Of a DNA stretch of 64,000 nt, positions 26,274-34,624 are shown piece by piece (the first letter of the stretch is position 1; every line of letters starts with the position of its first letter). The stretch is from Marinomonas phaeophyticola (lineage in GTDB: Bacteria; Pseudomonadota; Gammaproteobacteria; Pseudomonadales; Marinomonadaceae): assembly GCF_026966905.1 (NCBI RefSeq), contig NZ_JAPUBN010000019.1:248001-312000 (forward strand). The letters are read 5' to 3'. The position numbers were made by a program, and so were the translations under genes. The notes below the pieces were generated by a model, which had not been told where the DNA came from, ran no database searches, and saw nothing but the letters and a program-made list of their open reading frames with translations.

Positions 26274-27173
26274 ATGAGTATAAAAATCACCGATGCCCAT
26301 ATCCACCTGTGGGATCTGGAACAAAATCATTACCCATGGTTGTCCAATGAGCAATTAACCGCGAAGGAATCGCCGGCGCTTGAATCTATAGCGCAAACAT
26401 ATCTTATTGAGCATTTACAAGCCGATGCTTGCATGGTTGATATTGAAGCCGTCGTGCATATTCAAGCCAGTATTGATCTCAATTCTACAATACGTGAAAC
26501 GCAATGGCTGGAAGAGCTTGTTCAACATAAAACGGATATGCCTGATATGGCTATCGTTGGCTTCGCTAATCTAAGTGAGAAAACGGTTGAAAAACAGCTT
26601 GAACAGCATGCTGATTACCCTCATGTTCGCGGTATTCGACACATGTTGAATTATATCGACGGCAACCCTGAGTATTGCTGGGCGAATCAAGAGTATCTCC
26701 ATAACTCAAACTGGCTGGCTAATTATGCTCTTCTAGAAAAATATGGGCTGCGCTTCGATTTAATGTGTTTTTCACACCAAATCGCAGACGTTATCCTGTT
26801 AGCAAAGAAGTATCCAAACATTCAAATTGTACTCGAGCATTCAGGTATGCCTACTTACGAAGATGCGGCTATGAACGCATGGGAAAGGAGTATGGCTAAC
26901 TTATCGAAAATGGAAAATGTTACCTGTAAAATTGGTGGTTTAGGAACCATGATCCCTCATTGGGGAAAGGAAGAATCGAATCATATTTTTGATGTATTGC
27001 TAAATGCATTTGGCCCGCAGAGATTAATGTTCTCATCTAATTTTCCAACAGATCGAATGTTCTGTCGGTACGATCATGTATTCAATCATTTGCTAGGCAG
27101 TATGTCATCGCTTTCTCAATTTGAACAGGATGCCATATTAAGAACTAATGCCCGTAAAATATATGACTTCTAG
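26274..27173 (+). CDS. Amidohydrolase family 2 protein, lactonase-like (COG3618)
   Basis: A 299-residue TIM-barrel metal hydrolase of the amidohydrolase 2 family that includes L-fucono- and L-rhamnono-lactonases. It starts with the metal-binding H-x-H in ITDAHIHLWDLEQNHYPWL (about 5-23). It continues with VVHIQA, RGIRHML, the HSG in VLEHSGMPTYED (about 186-197), and the closing SSNFPTDRMF with the metal-binding aspartate. With a RhaM-type mutarotase and several sugar dehydrogenases in the locus, hydrolysis of a sugar lactone is the most natural role. It follows the regulator by 73 bases on the same strand. Confidence 0.82.
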   Translation: MSIKITDAHIHLWDLEQNHYPWLSNEQLTAKESPALESIAQTYLIEHLQADACMVDIEAVVHIQASIDLNSTIRETQWLEELVQHKTDMPDMAIVGFANLSEKTVEKQLEQHADYPHVRGIRHMLNYIDGNPEYCWANQEYLHNSNWLANYALLEKYGLRFDLMCFSHQIADVILLAKKYPNIQIVLEHSGMPTYEDAAMNAWERSMANLSKMENVTCKIGGLGTMIPHWGKEESNHIFDVLLNAFGPQRLMFSSNFPTDRMFCRYDHVFNHLLGSMSSLSQFEQDAILRTNARKIYDF

Positions 27174-27392
27174 TGTGTGTTTGCTCGTTTTAAATGCAAT
27201 AGTATAAAATCAGCCATGGGGTTTTGCATAACTCCAGGATGACTCATTGCTTGTGAGCCTTCTAAAGAAGAACGCATTTACAAAAACACGCTCTTTACTA
27301 CAAACATGACACTTAATTCTGGCTTGAGTCCTGCTTATTAGAAGCAATTGTCTAACTTAACTGTCAAACAACGCGTATAAATGGCAGTGCTA

Positions 27393-28136
27393 TTACACAA
27401 TACCGCCATTAGTACGTATTATTTGTCCATTGATCCACTCGCCGGCTGGGCTAGCTAAGAAAGCAACAATCTGAGCAATATCATTTGGTTGTCCCAGGCG
27501 TTCTAAAGGTGGCATATTGGCAAATTGTTGAATGAGCGCTTCACTTTTTCCCTCTAAGAATAGTTCTGTGGCAACTGGCCCCGGAGCCACCGCATTCACC
27601 GTGATGCCAGTGCCTTTTAATTCTTTGGAAAACCCTTTAGTGAAAGCTTCTACAGCGGCTTTTGTACCGTTGTAAATAGCATAGCCTGGTAGATTGAGTG
27701 CTAGGCTGGTACTTGATAAATTAATAATGCGACCATTTTTATTAAGTCGAGTTCCTGCTTCTCTAAGTGTATTGAAGACACCTTGTGTATTGGTAGCAAA
27801 GTGTTTTATAAACAATTCGTCAGACGTATCGACTAAAGCCTGAGTCTCTAAGATGCCAGCACTGTTTACCAGAATATCAATGCGACCAAATCGGCTTTCT
27901 ATTTGATCAAACATGGCTTTGACCTCATTTACCTGAGAGACGTCTGCTCTGACGGCAAAAGCGTTTTTCCCTTCGCTTATCAACTGACTCACCAATAAAT
28001 CGGCTTTATGAGAATTCGATCTGTAATTAATGGCTACGGTAACCCCGTCTTCTGCTAAATATCGTGTAATACTGGCACCAATACCACTTGATCCACCAGT
28101 AATTAAGGCAACTCTTGTTGGTGATTGTGTAGACAT
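27393..28136 (-). CDS. SDR family oxidoreductase
   Basis: A 247-residue classical short-chain dehydrogenase with TGGSSGIGASIT (about 14-25), NSAGIL (about 91-96, Ser for Asn at the usual NNAG), catalytic Ser in INLSSTS, YxxxK in GYAIYNGTKAA (about 150-160) and PGPVATELF. It resembles 3-oxoacyl-reductase or glucose-dehydrogenase-like members often found next to LysR regulators. The substrate is unknown. It is transcribed away from the LysR gene with 135 bp between them, a common regulator-target layout. The 219-bp gap on its 3' side (27174-27392) shows nothing I can support. Confidence 0.85.
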   Translation of the reverse strand: MSTQSPTRVALITGGSSGIGASITRYLAEDGVTVAINYRSNSHKADLLVSQLISEGKNAFAVRADVSQVNEVKAMFDQIESRFGRIDILVNSAGILETQALVDTSDELFIKHFATNTQGVFNTLREAGTRLNKNGRIINLSSTSLALNLPGYAIYNGTKAAVEAFTKGFSKELKGTGITVNAVAPGPVATELFLEGKSEALIQQFANMPPLERLGQPNDIAQIVAFLASPAGEWINGQIIRTNGGIV

Positions 28137-28271
28137 AATTGATTCCTCTAATAAAAAGCTTCTGAATAAAACGCATGGAAAAGAATACTTTGTTTCATTA
28201 AAAAGATAATCTCAGTATATTTGACATAACAATTCCAATTACATTAACAATTAGGTGCTGAGATTGCGGTT

Positions 28272-29159
28272 ATGGATCGTTTTCAAGAAATGCAGGTTTT
28301 TGTCCGTATAGCCCAATGTGGTCGTTTTTCACAAGCCGCGGAAGATTTACAGATACCTAGAGCAACCGTATCTAATTTGATAAAGCGCTTAGAGCAGAGA
28401 CTGGGTGTTCGTTTACTGGAACGAACAACGCGTCAAGTAAAAATGACCCCAGAAGGTAAGCGTTACTATATTCGTTGTTTACAGATCTTAGAAGACTTAG
28501 AGGAAGCCGACAGTGCATTTCAAGATTCATCTCCCAAGGGGATGTTGAGGGTCAACTTACAAGGAACTTTGGCGAAGTTTTTTGTTATGCCGGCTATTCA
28601 AAACTTTGTCTCTCATTACCCTGATATTACTTTACACATCGCCGAAGACGACCGTTTGATTGACTTGGTGAAAGAGGGGGTTGACTGTGTACTAAGGGCA
28701 GGTCATTTACAGGATTCTAATTTAATAGCAAAGCCATTGACCCATCTGGAGCAGGTCACGGTTGCTAGTCCAGATTATCTAGAAAACTATGGTGTTCCAA
28801 CAACATTGGAATGTTTAAAACACCATAAGGTAGTTGCCTACTTATCGACGTCTACTGGTTTAGATACGGCTCTTGACTTCATAATTGCCGGAGAATTAAA
28901 GACAATAACGTTAGCTTCCACTGTCTCTGTTACTGGAGCGGATCTATATACGGACGCGGCTTTATCGGGTTTAGGATTAGTTCAAGTTCCACGTTATCGG
29001 GTTGAAAAAGCCTTAAATGACGGTCACTTAATATCCATTCTAGAAGAATTTCTTGTACCGACAATGCCCGTTTCTGTCCTCTATCCTCAGAATCGACACA
29101 TCTCTGCAAGGGTCCGTGTTTTTCTTGATTGGTTACAGAAAAGGTTCGCTGATATCTGA
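28272..29159 (+). CDS. LysR family transcriptional regulator
   Basis: A 295-residue LysR regulator. The N-terminal helix-turn-helix is MDRFQEMQVFVRIAQCGRFS, QAAEDLQIPRATVSNLIKRLEQRLGVRLLERTTR, in the CrgA-like subgroup, followed by the periplasmic-binding-like effector domain from about 90. It probably controls the divergent SDR gene from the 28137-28271 gap. The ligand is unknown. Confidence 0.9.
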   Translation: MDRFQEMQVFVRIAQCGRFSQAAEDLQIPRATVSNLIKRLEQRLGVRLLERTTRQVKMTPEGKRYYIRCLQILEDLEEADSAFQDSSPKGMLRVNLQGTLAKFFVMPAIQNFVSHYPDITLHIAEDDRLIDLVKEGVDCVLRAGHLQDSNLIAKPLTHLEQVTVASPDYLENYGVPTTLECLKHHKVVAYLSTSTGLDTALDFIIAGELKTITLASTVSVTGADLYTDAALSGLGLVQVPRYRVEKALNDGHLISILEEFLVPTMPVSVLYPQNRHISARVRVFLDWLQKRFADI

Positions 29160-29325
29160 TTCCTCCTCCGCTTATCTTTTCTTCATCATCGTAATCATGG
29201 ACGCCCAGTTGTGATCAAGGCCAAATAAGCGATGTTGCCAGTTACTGGCTTAGAAAAATCCCCGTATTTTATCTCTAACTAAATCTATCCTACTAAAACG
29301 TAAGTAAATTTGTTCGCCTAAAAAA

Positions 29326-29360
29326 GGCTCTTTTTGTTGAATAAGATAACAAAAAGAGCC
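29326..29360. other. Perfect 13-bp hairpin after the LysR gene
   Basis: GGCTCTTTTTGTT pairs exactly with AACAAAAAGAGCC around a 9-base loop. The inner T-run could support termination of the LysR transcript, but no T-run follows the stem. The 407-bp gap 29160-29566 otherwise holds only the second hairpin listed next. Confidence 0.5.
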
Positions 29361-29385
29361 CGCTTCTTGGTGAACGCTGAGTTTA

Positions 29386-29424
29386 TCTTCGTTTTGCATT
29401 ATGTATAGTATCAAAATACGAAGA
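29386..29424. other. Second long imperfect hairpin before the accessory region
   Basis: TCTTCGTTTTG faces CAAAATACGAAGA: 7 outer pairs plus 4-5 inner pairs with a bulge, loop about 15 bases. It lies 26 bases after the preceding hairpin. No gene or terminator tail is attached; it may mark the edge of the accessory region. Confidence 0.35.
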
Positions 29425-29566
29425 GTGTATTTTTGATTTCCAATATTGGGTATCTATGATTAATTTAAGTAATACGTAAAAATTACGGATGATCCATACA
29501 CACTTTATTTTCGCATCCAAGTTTATGATAAATTGGCATTTCGATAGATAAAAGGGTGTCTAATTA

Positions 29567-30097
29567 ATGAAAGTTATAGGATTATTTCTTATTACTGTAG
29601 TGCTCAGTGCTTGCTCCAATAATAATTGGCAGACTGCAAGTCGTGAACCGGCAGGGATTGCTCCAGCGCCTGAAAAAGAAAAGTCAGCCGTCATTGAAGT
29701 CTATGCGGCCGATGCGTTTAGTTGGAGAGGCTGGTTTGCCGTACATACCTGGGTCGCAACAAAAGAGGCCAATGCGGCTGAATACACCGTTTATGAAGTT
29801 GTGGGGTGGCGAGTCAAAAGAGGGTTACCCGCACTGCATCAATATAAAACAACCACCCCTGATCGATATTGGTTTGGATCTAAGCCAGAAAAAATACTGT
29901 CTCTGACAGGGGAGAAAGCGGAGCGCTTAATCCCTCAAATCACGGAAGCGGTCAATCGATATCCTTGGGTGAATGAATACACTGTTTTTCCAGGCCCAAA
30001 TAGCAATACTTTTCCAGAATGGGTTGGTTTACAAGTCCCTGAGCTGGGTTTAAAATTACCTTTTAGCGCCATTGGCCGTGGTTACGCGGATAACTAA
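29567..30097 (+). CDS. DUF3750-like lipoprotein
   Basis: A 176-residue exported protein with a lipoprotein signal: MKVIGLFLITVVLSACSNNN, lipobox LSAC with Cys 16. The mature part has IEVYAADAFSWRGWFAVHTWVATK, the VGWRVKRGLPALHQY region, and NRYPWVNEYTVFPGPNSNTFPEW, which I recognise as the DUF3750 pattern of gammaproteobacteria. The function is unknown. It is probably membrane-anchored. It starts the long run of plus-strand genes and may belong to the backbone rather than the inserted modules. Confidence 0.75.
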   Translation: MKVIGLFLITVVLSACSNNNWQTASREPAGIAPAPEKEKSAVIEVYAADAFSWRGWFAVHTWVATKEANAAEYTVYEVVGWRVKRGLPALHQYKTTTPDRYWFGSKPEKILSLTGEKAERLIPQITEAVNRYPWVNEYTVFPGPNSNTFPEWVGLQVPELGLKLPFSAIGRGYADN

Positions 30098-30164
30098 GCG
30101 TGCTGGGTTAACTCAGAGTAGATTAGCTGTTTAAAAAAATACTAAAGCTTAGGAGTAAGATAAT

Positions 30165-30536
30165 ATGTCGCAGAAAAACGATCCATTCCCTAATAAAGAG
30201 CACAAAGGTCAGGAGTTTGAGAAAGCGGACATGAGCGGAGCACATTTCAATGGTGTAGACATGAGTAATGCCACGTTCTGGGCGGTACTTGAAAATGCTA
30301 AATTCAATGAATCCAATTTAAAAAAATGTGTATTTGACGATGTCAATTTAGCAGAAAGCGTTTATGAAAATGTCAATTTGAGTGGCGCAAAATACCATAA
30401 TATAAATTTATCAAATTCATCTTTTCGTTATTTGAACTTATCCAATGCTGAGATTGATGATGCCAATTTAGAGGGCATGAAAATCAATGGCGTACTCGTT
30501 ACAGACTTGTTTAAGTCGTGGAACAAAAACCGCTAG
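30165..30536 (+). CDS. Pentapeptide repeat protein
   Basis: A 123-residue protein made mostly of A(D/N)LXX pentapeptide repeats from about 20 to 105 (ADMSGAHFNGVDMSNATFWA ..., NLSGAKYHNINLSNSSF), which form a right-handed beta-helix. It ends ANLEGMKINGVLVTDLF, a C-terminal signature common in small gammaproteobacterial members. AGGAG lies 9-13 bases before the ATG. Relatives include DNA-gyrase-protecting Qnr proteins, but nothing here shows that role. Its last ~24 codons and the 90 bp that follow are duplicated at 32604, beyond the Fic gene. Confidence 0.85.
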   Translation: MSQKNDPFPNKEHKGQEFEKADMSGAHFNGVDMSNATFWAVLENAKFNESNLKKCVFDDVNLAESVYENVNLSGAKYHNINLSNSSFRYLNLSNAEIDDANLEGMKINGVLVTDLFKSWNKNR

Positions 30537-30627
30537 CAAACCACACGAATTAAACGCCCAACCAAGATAGAGAAAAATCACCAGAGCTATGAGATGATTT
30601 TGTAGGTCCTGCCTTCAGGCCGATAAA
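30465..30627 (+). repeat. Segment duplicated at 32604-32765 (pentapeptide gene tail plus flank)
   Basis: From AATTTAGAGGGCATG onward, about 160 bp covering the last 24 codons of the pentapeptide gene and its 3' flank recur almost unchanged at 32604-32765. The second copy has lost two bases in the codon tract (GTACTCGTT became GTACCGTT) and has no upstream part of the gene. The two copies bracket repeat A and the Fic gene. Confidence 0.8.
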
Positions 30628-31055
30628 GCGCTTTTGAGTCATCCAAATTCTCTTAGAGCGCACAAAACGTGGGTTGGTCTTTAGGCCAACAAGCCGTTTT
30701 AGAGGCACGATGGTAAGCGAATTACGCCAATCGTATGAGCAAGGATCGTTATCGACGATTGAAAAGGCAACGTTGGATGGCATACTGAGTCATTACAAGG
30801 GTAAAAACTATCAGGTAGTAAAGTCTGAAGGCTCTTACTTGCCTAATACTTAGAATTCGAGTAAAAGTATTAGAAAACAAAATGGAAAAATCTAAAAACA
30901 CGAAAGATTTTTAACGGTAACCTTCGTTAATAGTACCTTCGAGGAGTATAAAAAACACCTCGATTTAAACAGGGACGTTGCCAATCTTGCAAAAGCAAAT
31001 CCCCTATAAATGAAGCGGCCGTTCAGCAGACGGTTATAGCCATGGCTGCGCCACT
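30543..31055 (+). repeat. Repeat region A: mosaic of dispersed elements
   Basis: This non-coding stretch joins two repeat types. 30543-30627 (starting ACGAATTAAACGCCCAACC, then a TGTAGGTC...GCCTTCAGGCCGA palindrome) recurs at 32683 and 42010. 30678-31055 (from TCTTTAGGCCAACAAGCCG to GCCATGGCTGCGCC) recurs at 37458 and in part at 36250. A CTAATACTT/AAGTATTAG hairpin (30843-30873) and TTAACG/CGTTAA lie inside. A 47-codon frame (30710-30853) is open here but broken in the second copy, so I do not call it a gene. Gap 30537-31208 holds these repeats and the Fic operator. Confidence 0.75.
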
Positions 31056-31097
31056 TTACCCCAAAACTCCACCACACAAAAAATGCCCTATACAGCG

Positions 31098-31108
31098 GCG
31101 TTATATTT
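31098..31108 (+). other. attC-end-like motif GCGTTATATTT
   Basis: The 11-mer GCGTTATATTT lies 101 bases before the Fic start and recurs at 41690-41700, 23 bases before the truncated SIR2-like gene. GCGTTAT is the usual 3' end of many integron attC sites. No full attC fold can be drawn here, so this is suggestive only. Confidence 0.3.
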
Positions 31109-31169
31109 TAGCCACAGCCCACTCTAAACTTAAATTTATATTTTTACGTTGAAGCATCTAAAATAACGT

Positions 31170-31199
31170 GTAAACTTAATTTATTAAAATTAAGTTTAC
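31170..31199. promoter_or_regulatory. Perfect 13-bp palindrome just before fic: likely autoregulatory operator
   Basis: GTAAACTTAATTT and AAATTAAGTTTAC are exact inverted repeats with a 4-base centre, ending 9 bases before the Fic ATG. Placement over the start region and the winged-helix C-terminus of the Fic protein suggest that it binds here and represses itself. A role as a hairpin in the leader RNA is an alternative. Confidence 0.5.
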
Positions 31200-31208
31200 G
31201 GTTTTGGC

Positions 31209-32558
31209 ATGGCAAGAATTAGAACGCCTAAGTCTCTTGAAGAATTATTGAAAAATACTTCTCATGAAGAGTTTGTTTCCTTATTAGGTAAATTCACTCC
31301 TACTGACTCAGAGGGTAAATACCTTCACTGGGATAAGTTTATCTGGAGGTTACCAAAAGGGGTTTCTGAACAGGGTGCTTGGATTGCCACCAAACTTTCA
31401 AGAAAAGCAATTTCTAAAACTATACCTTTGGAAGCAGAAAAAGATTCATTTTTTAGTTATTGTATTCCTGACTCTTTACACGCTCAATTACATCATATAG
31501 ATAAATTATGTGGTGGTGGCCATGCTATCGGCGATGGCTCTTTTATTTCAACTAAAGAAAAAGACAGATACTTAGTGAAAAACTTGATGATGGAAGAAGC
31601 CATTACTTCATCTCAACTTGAAGGTGCATCCACAACACGTAAAGTAGCTAAAGAAATGCTAGAAACAAAAAGGAAACCTATAGATAAATCAGAACAAATG
31701 ATTTTCAATAATTACCTTTTAATGAAAAAAGCATTAGAAAGAAAAGATGAGTCGCTAAGCATTGAATTGATCTTGGAACTTCATGAAATAGCAACATTTG
31801 AGGCAATTGATAATGATGCCGTTCCTGGAGCTTTACGGGAAAACAATAACATTGCTGTATCTAACTTGTATAATGAATTATCACATAATCCCCCTTGCTT
31901 CACGTCTCTAAAAGAAAGGTTGAATTCATTATGTGATTTTGCAAACTCAAATCATGATGGACAAAATACAGATACATTCATTCATCCATTAGTTAAGGCT
32001 ATTATATTACATTTTATGATCGGCTTTATACATCCTTTCGGAGATGGAAACGGGAGAACAGCAAGAGCTCTTTTTTATTGGTATATGCTAAGTTCAGGGT
32101 ATTGGTTATTTGAGTACGTATCTATTAGTAAATTGATTCAAGAAAAAAGAAGTGACTATGATACCGCTTTTATATACACGGAAACAGATGAGTTTGACTT
32201 GACCTATTTCATCTATCATCAAGTTGATATTGTGTCAAAAGCGGTTAACTCGCTCAATGATCACATTGAATCAAAGAAAAGTGAATTCTATCAATTTATG
32301 GAATGGATAGATAAAAGCCCAATTTCAAAAAATCTGAAAAGAGGGCAATTAGAACTATTAAAAGAAGCCGTAAAACAACCCGGAAAAATGTTTATTTCCA
32401 AGCAGGTTGCTATGGAACTTGATATTAATGAAAATACAGCAAGATCATACTTAAATGGTCTAGTTGAAGCCGATCTATTAGTAGCATCAAAGAGTAAAAA
32501 GAACAAAGCAATTATATATTTGGCACCAGCAGGTCTCAGAGAAAAACTAAAAATATAA
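31209..32558 (+). CDS. Fic family protein with N-terminal inhibitory motif and C-terminal winged helix
   Basis: A 449-residue Fic-domain enzyme; most Fic proteins transfer AMP to Ser/Thr/Tyr of target proteins. The catalytic motif HPFGDGNGRTAR (about 275-286) is intact. The inhibitory helix motif (S/T)xxxE(G/N) appears as SSQLEG inside EAITSSQLEGASTTRKVAKE (about 136-155), which marks class II Fic proteins with the inhibitor in the same chain. The last ~75 residues (KQVAMELDINENTARSYLNG ...) form a helix-turn-helix/winged helix. Such proteins are self-regulating and are common in accessory DNA, where they may act as toxins or in defence. A perfect palindrome precedes the start. The Fic stop overlaps ATAACAAG. 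Confidence 0.9.
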   Translation: MARIRTPKSLEELLKNTSHEEFVSLLGKFTPTDSEGKYLHWDKFIWRLPKGVSEQGAWIATKLSRKAISKTIPLEAEKDSFFSYCIPDSLHAQLHHIDKLCGGGHAIGDGSFISTKEKDRYLVKNLMMEEAITSSQLEGASTTRKVAKEMLETKRKPIDKSEQMIFNNYLLMKKALERKDESLSIELILELHEIATFEAIDNDAVPGALRENNNIAVSNLYNELSHNPPCFTSLKERLNSLCDFANSNHDGQNTDTFIHPLVKAIILHFMIGFIHPFGDGNGRTARALFYWYMLSSGYWLFEYVSISKLIQEKRSDYDTAFIYTETDEFDLTYFIYHQVDIVSKAVNSLNDHIESKKSEFYQFMEWIDKSPISKNLKRGQLELLKEAVKQPGKMFISKQVAMELDINENTARSYLNGLVEADLLVASKSKKNKAIIYLAPAGLREKLKI

Positions 32559-32578
32559 CAAGAAACTATGGCGTAATT

Positions 32579-32597
32579 AAAGGGGTCAGACTCCTTT
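32579..32597. repeat. AAAGGGGTCAGACCCCTTT palindrome, copy 1 (one mismatch)
   Basis: A 19-bp near-palindrome (this copy reads ...GACTCCTTT) starting 20 bases after the fic stop. Three further copies lie at 36228, 37434 and 43268. The motif is a common REP-like sequence in gammaproteobacteria. It could act as a hairpin terminator as well. Confidence 0.75.
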
Positions 32598-32603
32598 GCT
32601 TCT

Positions 32604-32945
32604 AATTTAGAGGGCATGAAAATCAATGGCGTACCGTTACAGACTTGTTTAAATTGTGGAACAAAAACCGCTAGCAACCCACACGAATCAAACGCCCAAC
32701 CAAGATAGAGAACAAATCATCAGAGCTGTGAATTGATTTTGTAGGTCCGGCCTTCAGGCCGACAAAACCATCTAACACCGAAATACGTTCTTGGAACACA
32801 AAAACACTTCGTCTTTTCTGCATGCGTCACTGCCGTTGCAACGCGGAAAAGGCGCTGGTTTCCTACTTTTGTTATGTGATTGTTTTGTTAGAGAAAACTT
32901 AACTTATTGAAAATATTGGATGAACTTTATGGGTGGCTGGTATTT
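32604..32945 (+). repeat. Repeat region B (pentapeptide gene tail plus element shared with 42010)
   Basis: 32604-32765 duplicates 30465-30627, including a 3' stub of the pentapeptide gene. From 32683 the sequence matches 42010-42276: ACGAATCA, CGCCCAACCAAGATAGAG, a TGTAGGTCCGG/CCTTCAGGCCGACA palindrome, ACACCGAAATACGTTCTTGG, GTTGCAACGCGGAAAAGGCGCTGG and AACTTAACTTATTGAAAAT. Gap 32559-33053 contains these repeats and no gene I can support. Confidence 0.75.
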
Positions 32946-33053
32946 TGATGCTAATCGAATCAGTCTAGTAATGGAAACCATGTTGCTATTGAATACAGAA
33001 TGCAGATCAAATAGTCTAATATTCCTAATAAATATAGGGAAATATTATTTGCC

Positions 33054-34613
33054 ATGATTGAATTTCATACTGTATCAATAGTTGCTTTTTGTTTTTTTAC
33101 TTTATTAAGTTTGTATTGGGTGATTGTTGCCTTAAAAAGAAAATCTCATATTAAATTCAATAACCTGGATTATTCAGAACGCCCATTTGAAGTATTACTT
33201 GACGAGCTCAGATTAAAGCAAGGCGAAATTCAAGCTAAAAGGACAGCTTTGAAAGAAAAGGTCAATGAACTCAAATCAAAAAAAGATGAAATTCAAGCCA
33301 GAAGTAAGCCTATTAAAGACAGAGCTGATAAGCTCGAATTAGGTCAAGGAAAACTTCAATTGATAAAGGCCACAGTTAAGGAGAAGAAAGAAAAGGTTAA
33401 TGAATTAAATTCGACGCAAGATGAAGTTCAAGCAAGGAAGACTACTCTGAAAGCAAAGATTGATGAGGGAAGGCTTGTTATAAAAAAAGCAGAAGACTTA
33501 GAGTCAACTCTGAAAGATCAGGTTGACCAAATAGAATTAGGACTGTCTCCTCCAGTATTTAGCTACAATCACCCAGAAACTTTCAAACTTAAAATAGATG
33601 CATGTCGAGATGCTCAATACATAACCATTAAAAATGGGGACGCGACCTACGCGTCTTCTCAGTGGACATTCTTTGGTAGTGTAAGTGATGGAAATGCCAT
33701 GGTAGCTGACTATAAGTCGCTTCAGCTCAAGGCTTTTAATGCTGAATTTGAAACGATAGTCAGAAAAATGCGCCATTCAACTATAGAAACTGCCAAAAAT
33801 AAACTTGAAAAGCTTCATAACCAACTGACCAAGCTCGGTGAGACTGCTAATGTTGCCGTATCCAGGGATTATTTTTGGATGAAGGAAAAAGAACTTTTGG
33901 TTTGGGCTGAGTATTTGAATGATCAACAAACGAAAAAAGAGCAGCGCAAACAGGAGCGGGCTTTACTTCGAAACAATAAATTTCAATCTGGTCAAAGCGA
34001 CCTTGAAAGCCTTGAAGGTGACATATCTGCTACCGAGATTGAACTACTAAAGGCTCATAAAAAGGCAGAGGAGCTAATTGGAGCAGAGCGTAAGAAGCTT
34101 GAGCGTCAGATTGCAAAAATTGAGTTACAGAAAGCTGCGCTCGAAGAGAAGTTCAGACGAGCGACTTCGCAAGCGCAACTCACCAGGAATGGTTACATCT
34201 ACTGCATATCTAATATTGGCTCATTTGGTGAAGGGGTTGTCAAAATTGGAATGACGCGGCGTCTTGAACCAATGGATCGTGTGAGAGAGCTTGGAGACGC
34301 CTCAGTACCTTATAAGTTCGATGTTCACACATTGGCATTTGTTAAGGATGCGCCAGCAATCGAAAAAGCACTTCACCTGCGTTTTAATGAACATCGAGTA
34401 AATACTGAAAATCATCGAAAAGAGTTTTTTCAAGTATCTCCCGAAGAGGTTCAGGATGCTTTTGATGAAATGGGTATTGTTGCAGATTGGTTCTTTGATA
34501 TTGAGGCTAAAGAGTATCGAGAATCAGAGCTTATGCGTAAAGCGTTAAAACAAGTGAGAGCTTCAGAAAAAGCTGAAGAGCCTGTTTATGACACACTACC
34601 AGAGTACATCTAG
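33054..34613 (+). CDS. Membrane-anchored coiled-coil GIY-YIG (T5orf172/DUF4041-type) protein 1
   Basis: A 519-residue protein. One N-terminal membrane segment (VSIVAFCFFTLLSLYWVIVAL, 7-27) is followed by a long charged coiled coil with repeated KxxVNELxSxxDEIQAR-like units (about 55-165). A DUF4041-like region comes next (about 170-310), a second coiled coil (about 300-375), and a C-terminal GIY-YIG domain of T5orf172 type (about 380-465). The nuclease motifs are visible: GYIYCIS, VVKIGMTRR and the acidic IEKALHLRF. It is probably a membrane-tethered nuclease. The next gene is a paralogue 11 bases away with AGGAAG before its start, so the two are co-translated. Phage-related and defence contexts are usual for this domain. 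Confidence 0.78.
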   Translation: MIEFHTVSIVAFCFFTLLSLYWVIVALKRKSHIKFNNLDYSERPFEVLLDELRLKQGEIQAKRTALKEKVNELKSKKDEIQARSKPIKDRADKLELGQGKLQLIKATVKEKKEKVNELNSTQDEVQARKTTLKAKIDEGRLVIKKAEDLESTLKDQVDQIELGLSPPVFSYNHPETFKLKIDACRDAQYITIKNGDATYASSQWTFFGSVSDGNAMVADYKSLQLKAFNAEFETIVRKMRHSTIETAKNKLEKLHNQLTKLGETANVAVSRDYFWMKEKELLVWAEYLNDQQTKKEQRKQERALLRNNKFQSGQSDLESLEGDISATEIELLKAHKKAEELIGAERKKLERQIAKIELQKAALEEKFRRATSQAQLTRNGYIYCISNIGSFGEGVVKIGMTRRLEPMDRVRELGDASVPYKFDVHTLAFVKDAPAIEKALHLRFNEHRVNTENHRKEFFQVSPEEVQDAFDEMGIVADWFFDIEAKEYRESELMRKALKQVRASEKAEEPVYDTLPEYI

Positions 34614-34624
34614 GAAGCGGTTTT

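Noticed and set aside
30550..30783. Minus-strand 77-codon frame in repeat A
   Set aside because: It lies entirely within repeat palindromes (the VGLKxxP-like words come from the REP sequence) and is not open in the other copies.
30710..30853. 47-codon plus-strand frame in repeat A
   Set aside because: The matching part of repeat D lacks the start and is shifted, so conservation is at DNA level; no ribosome site.
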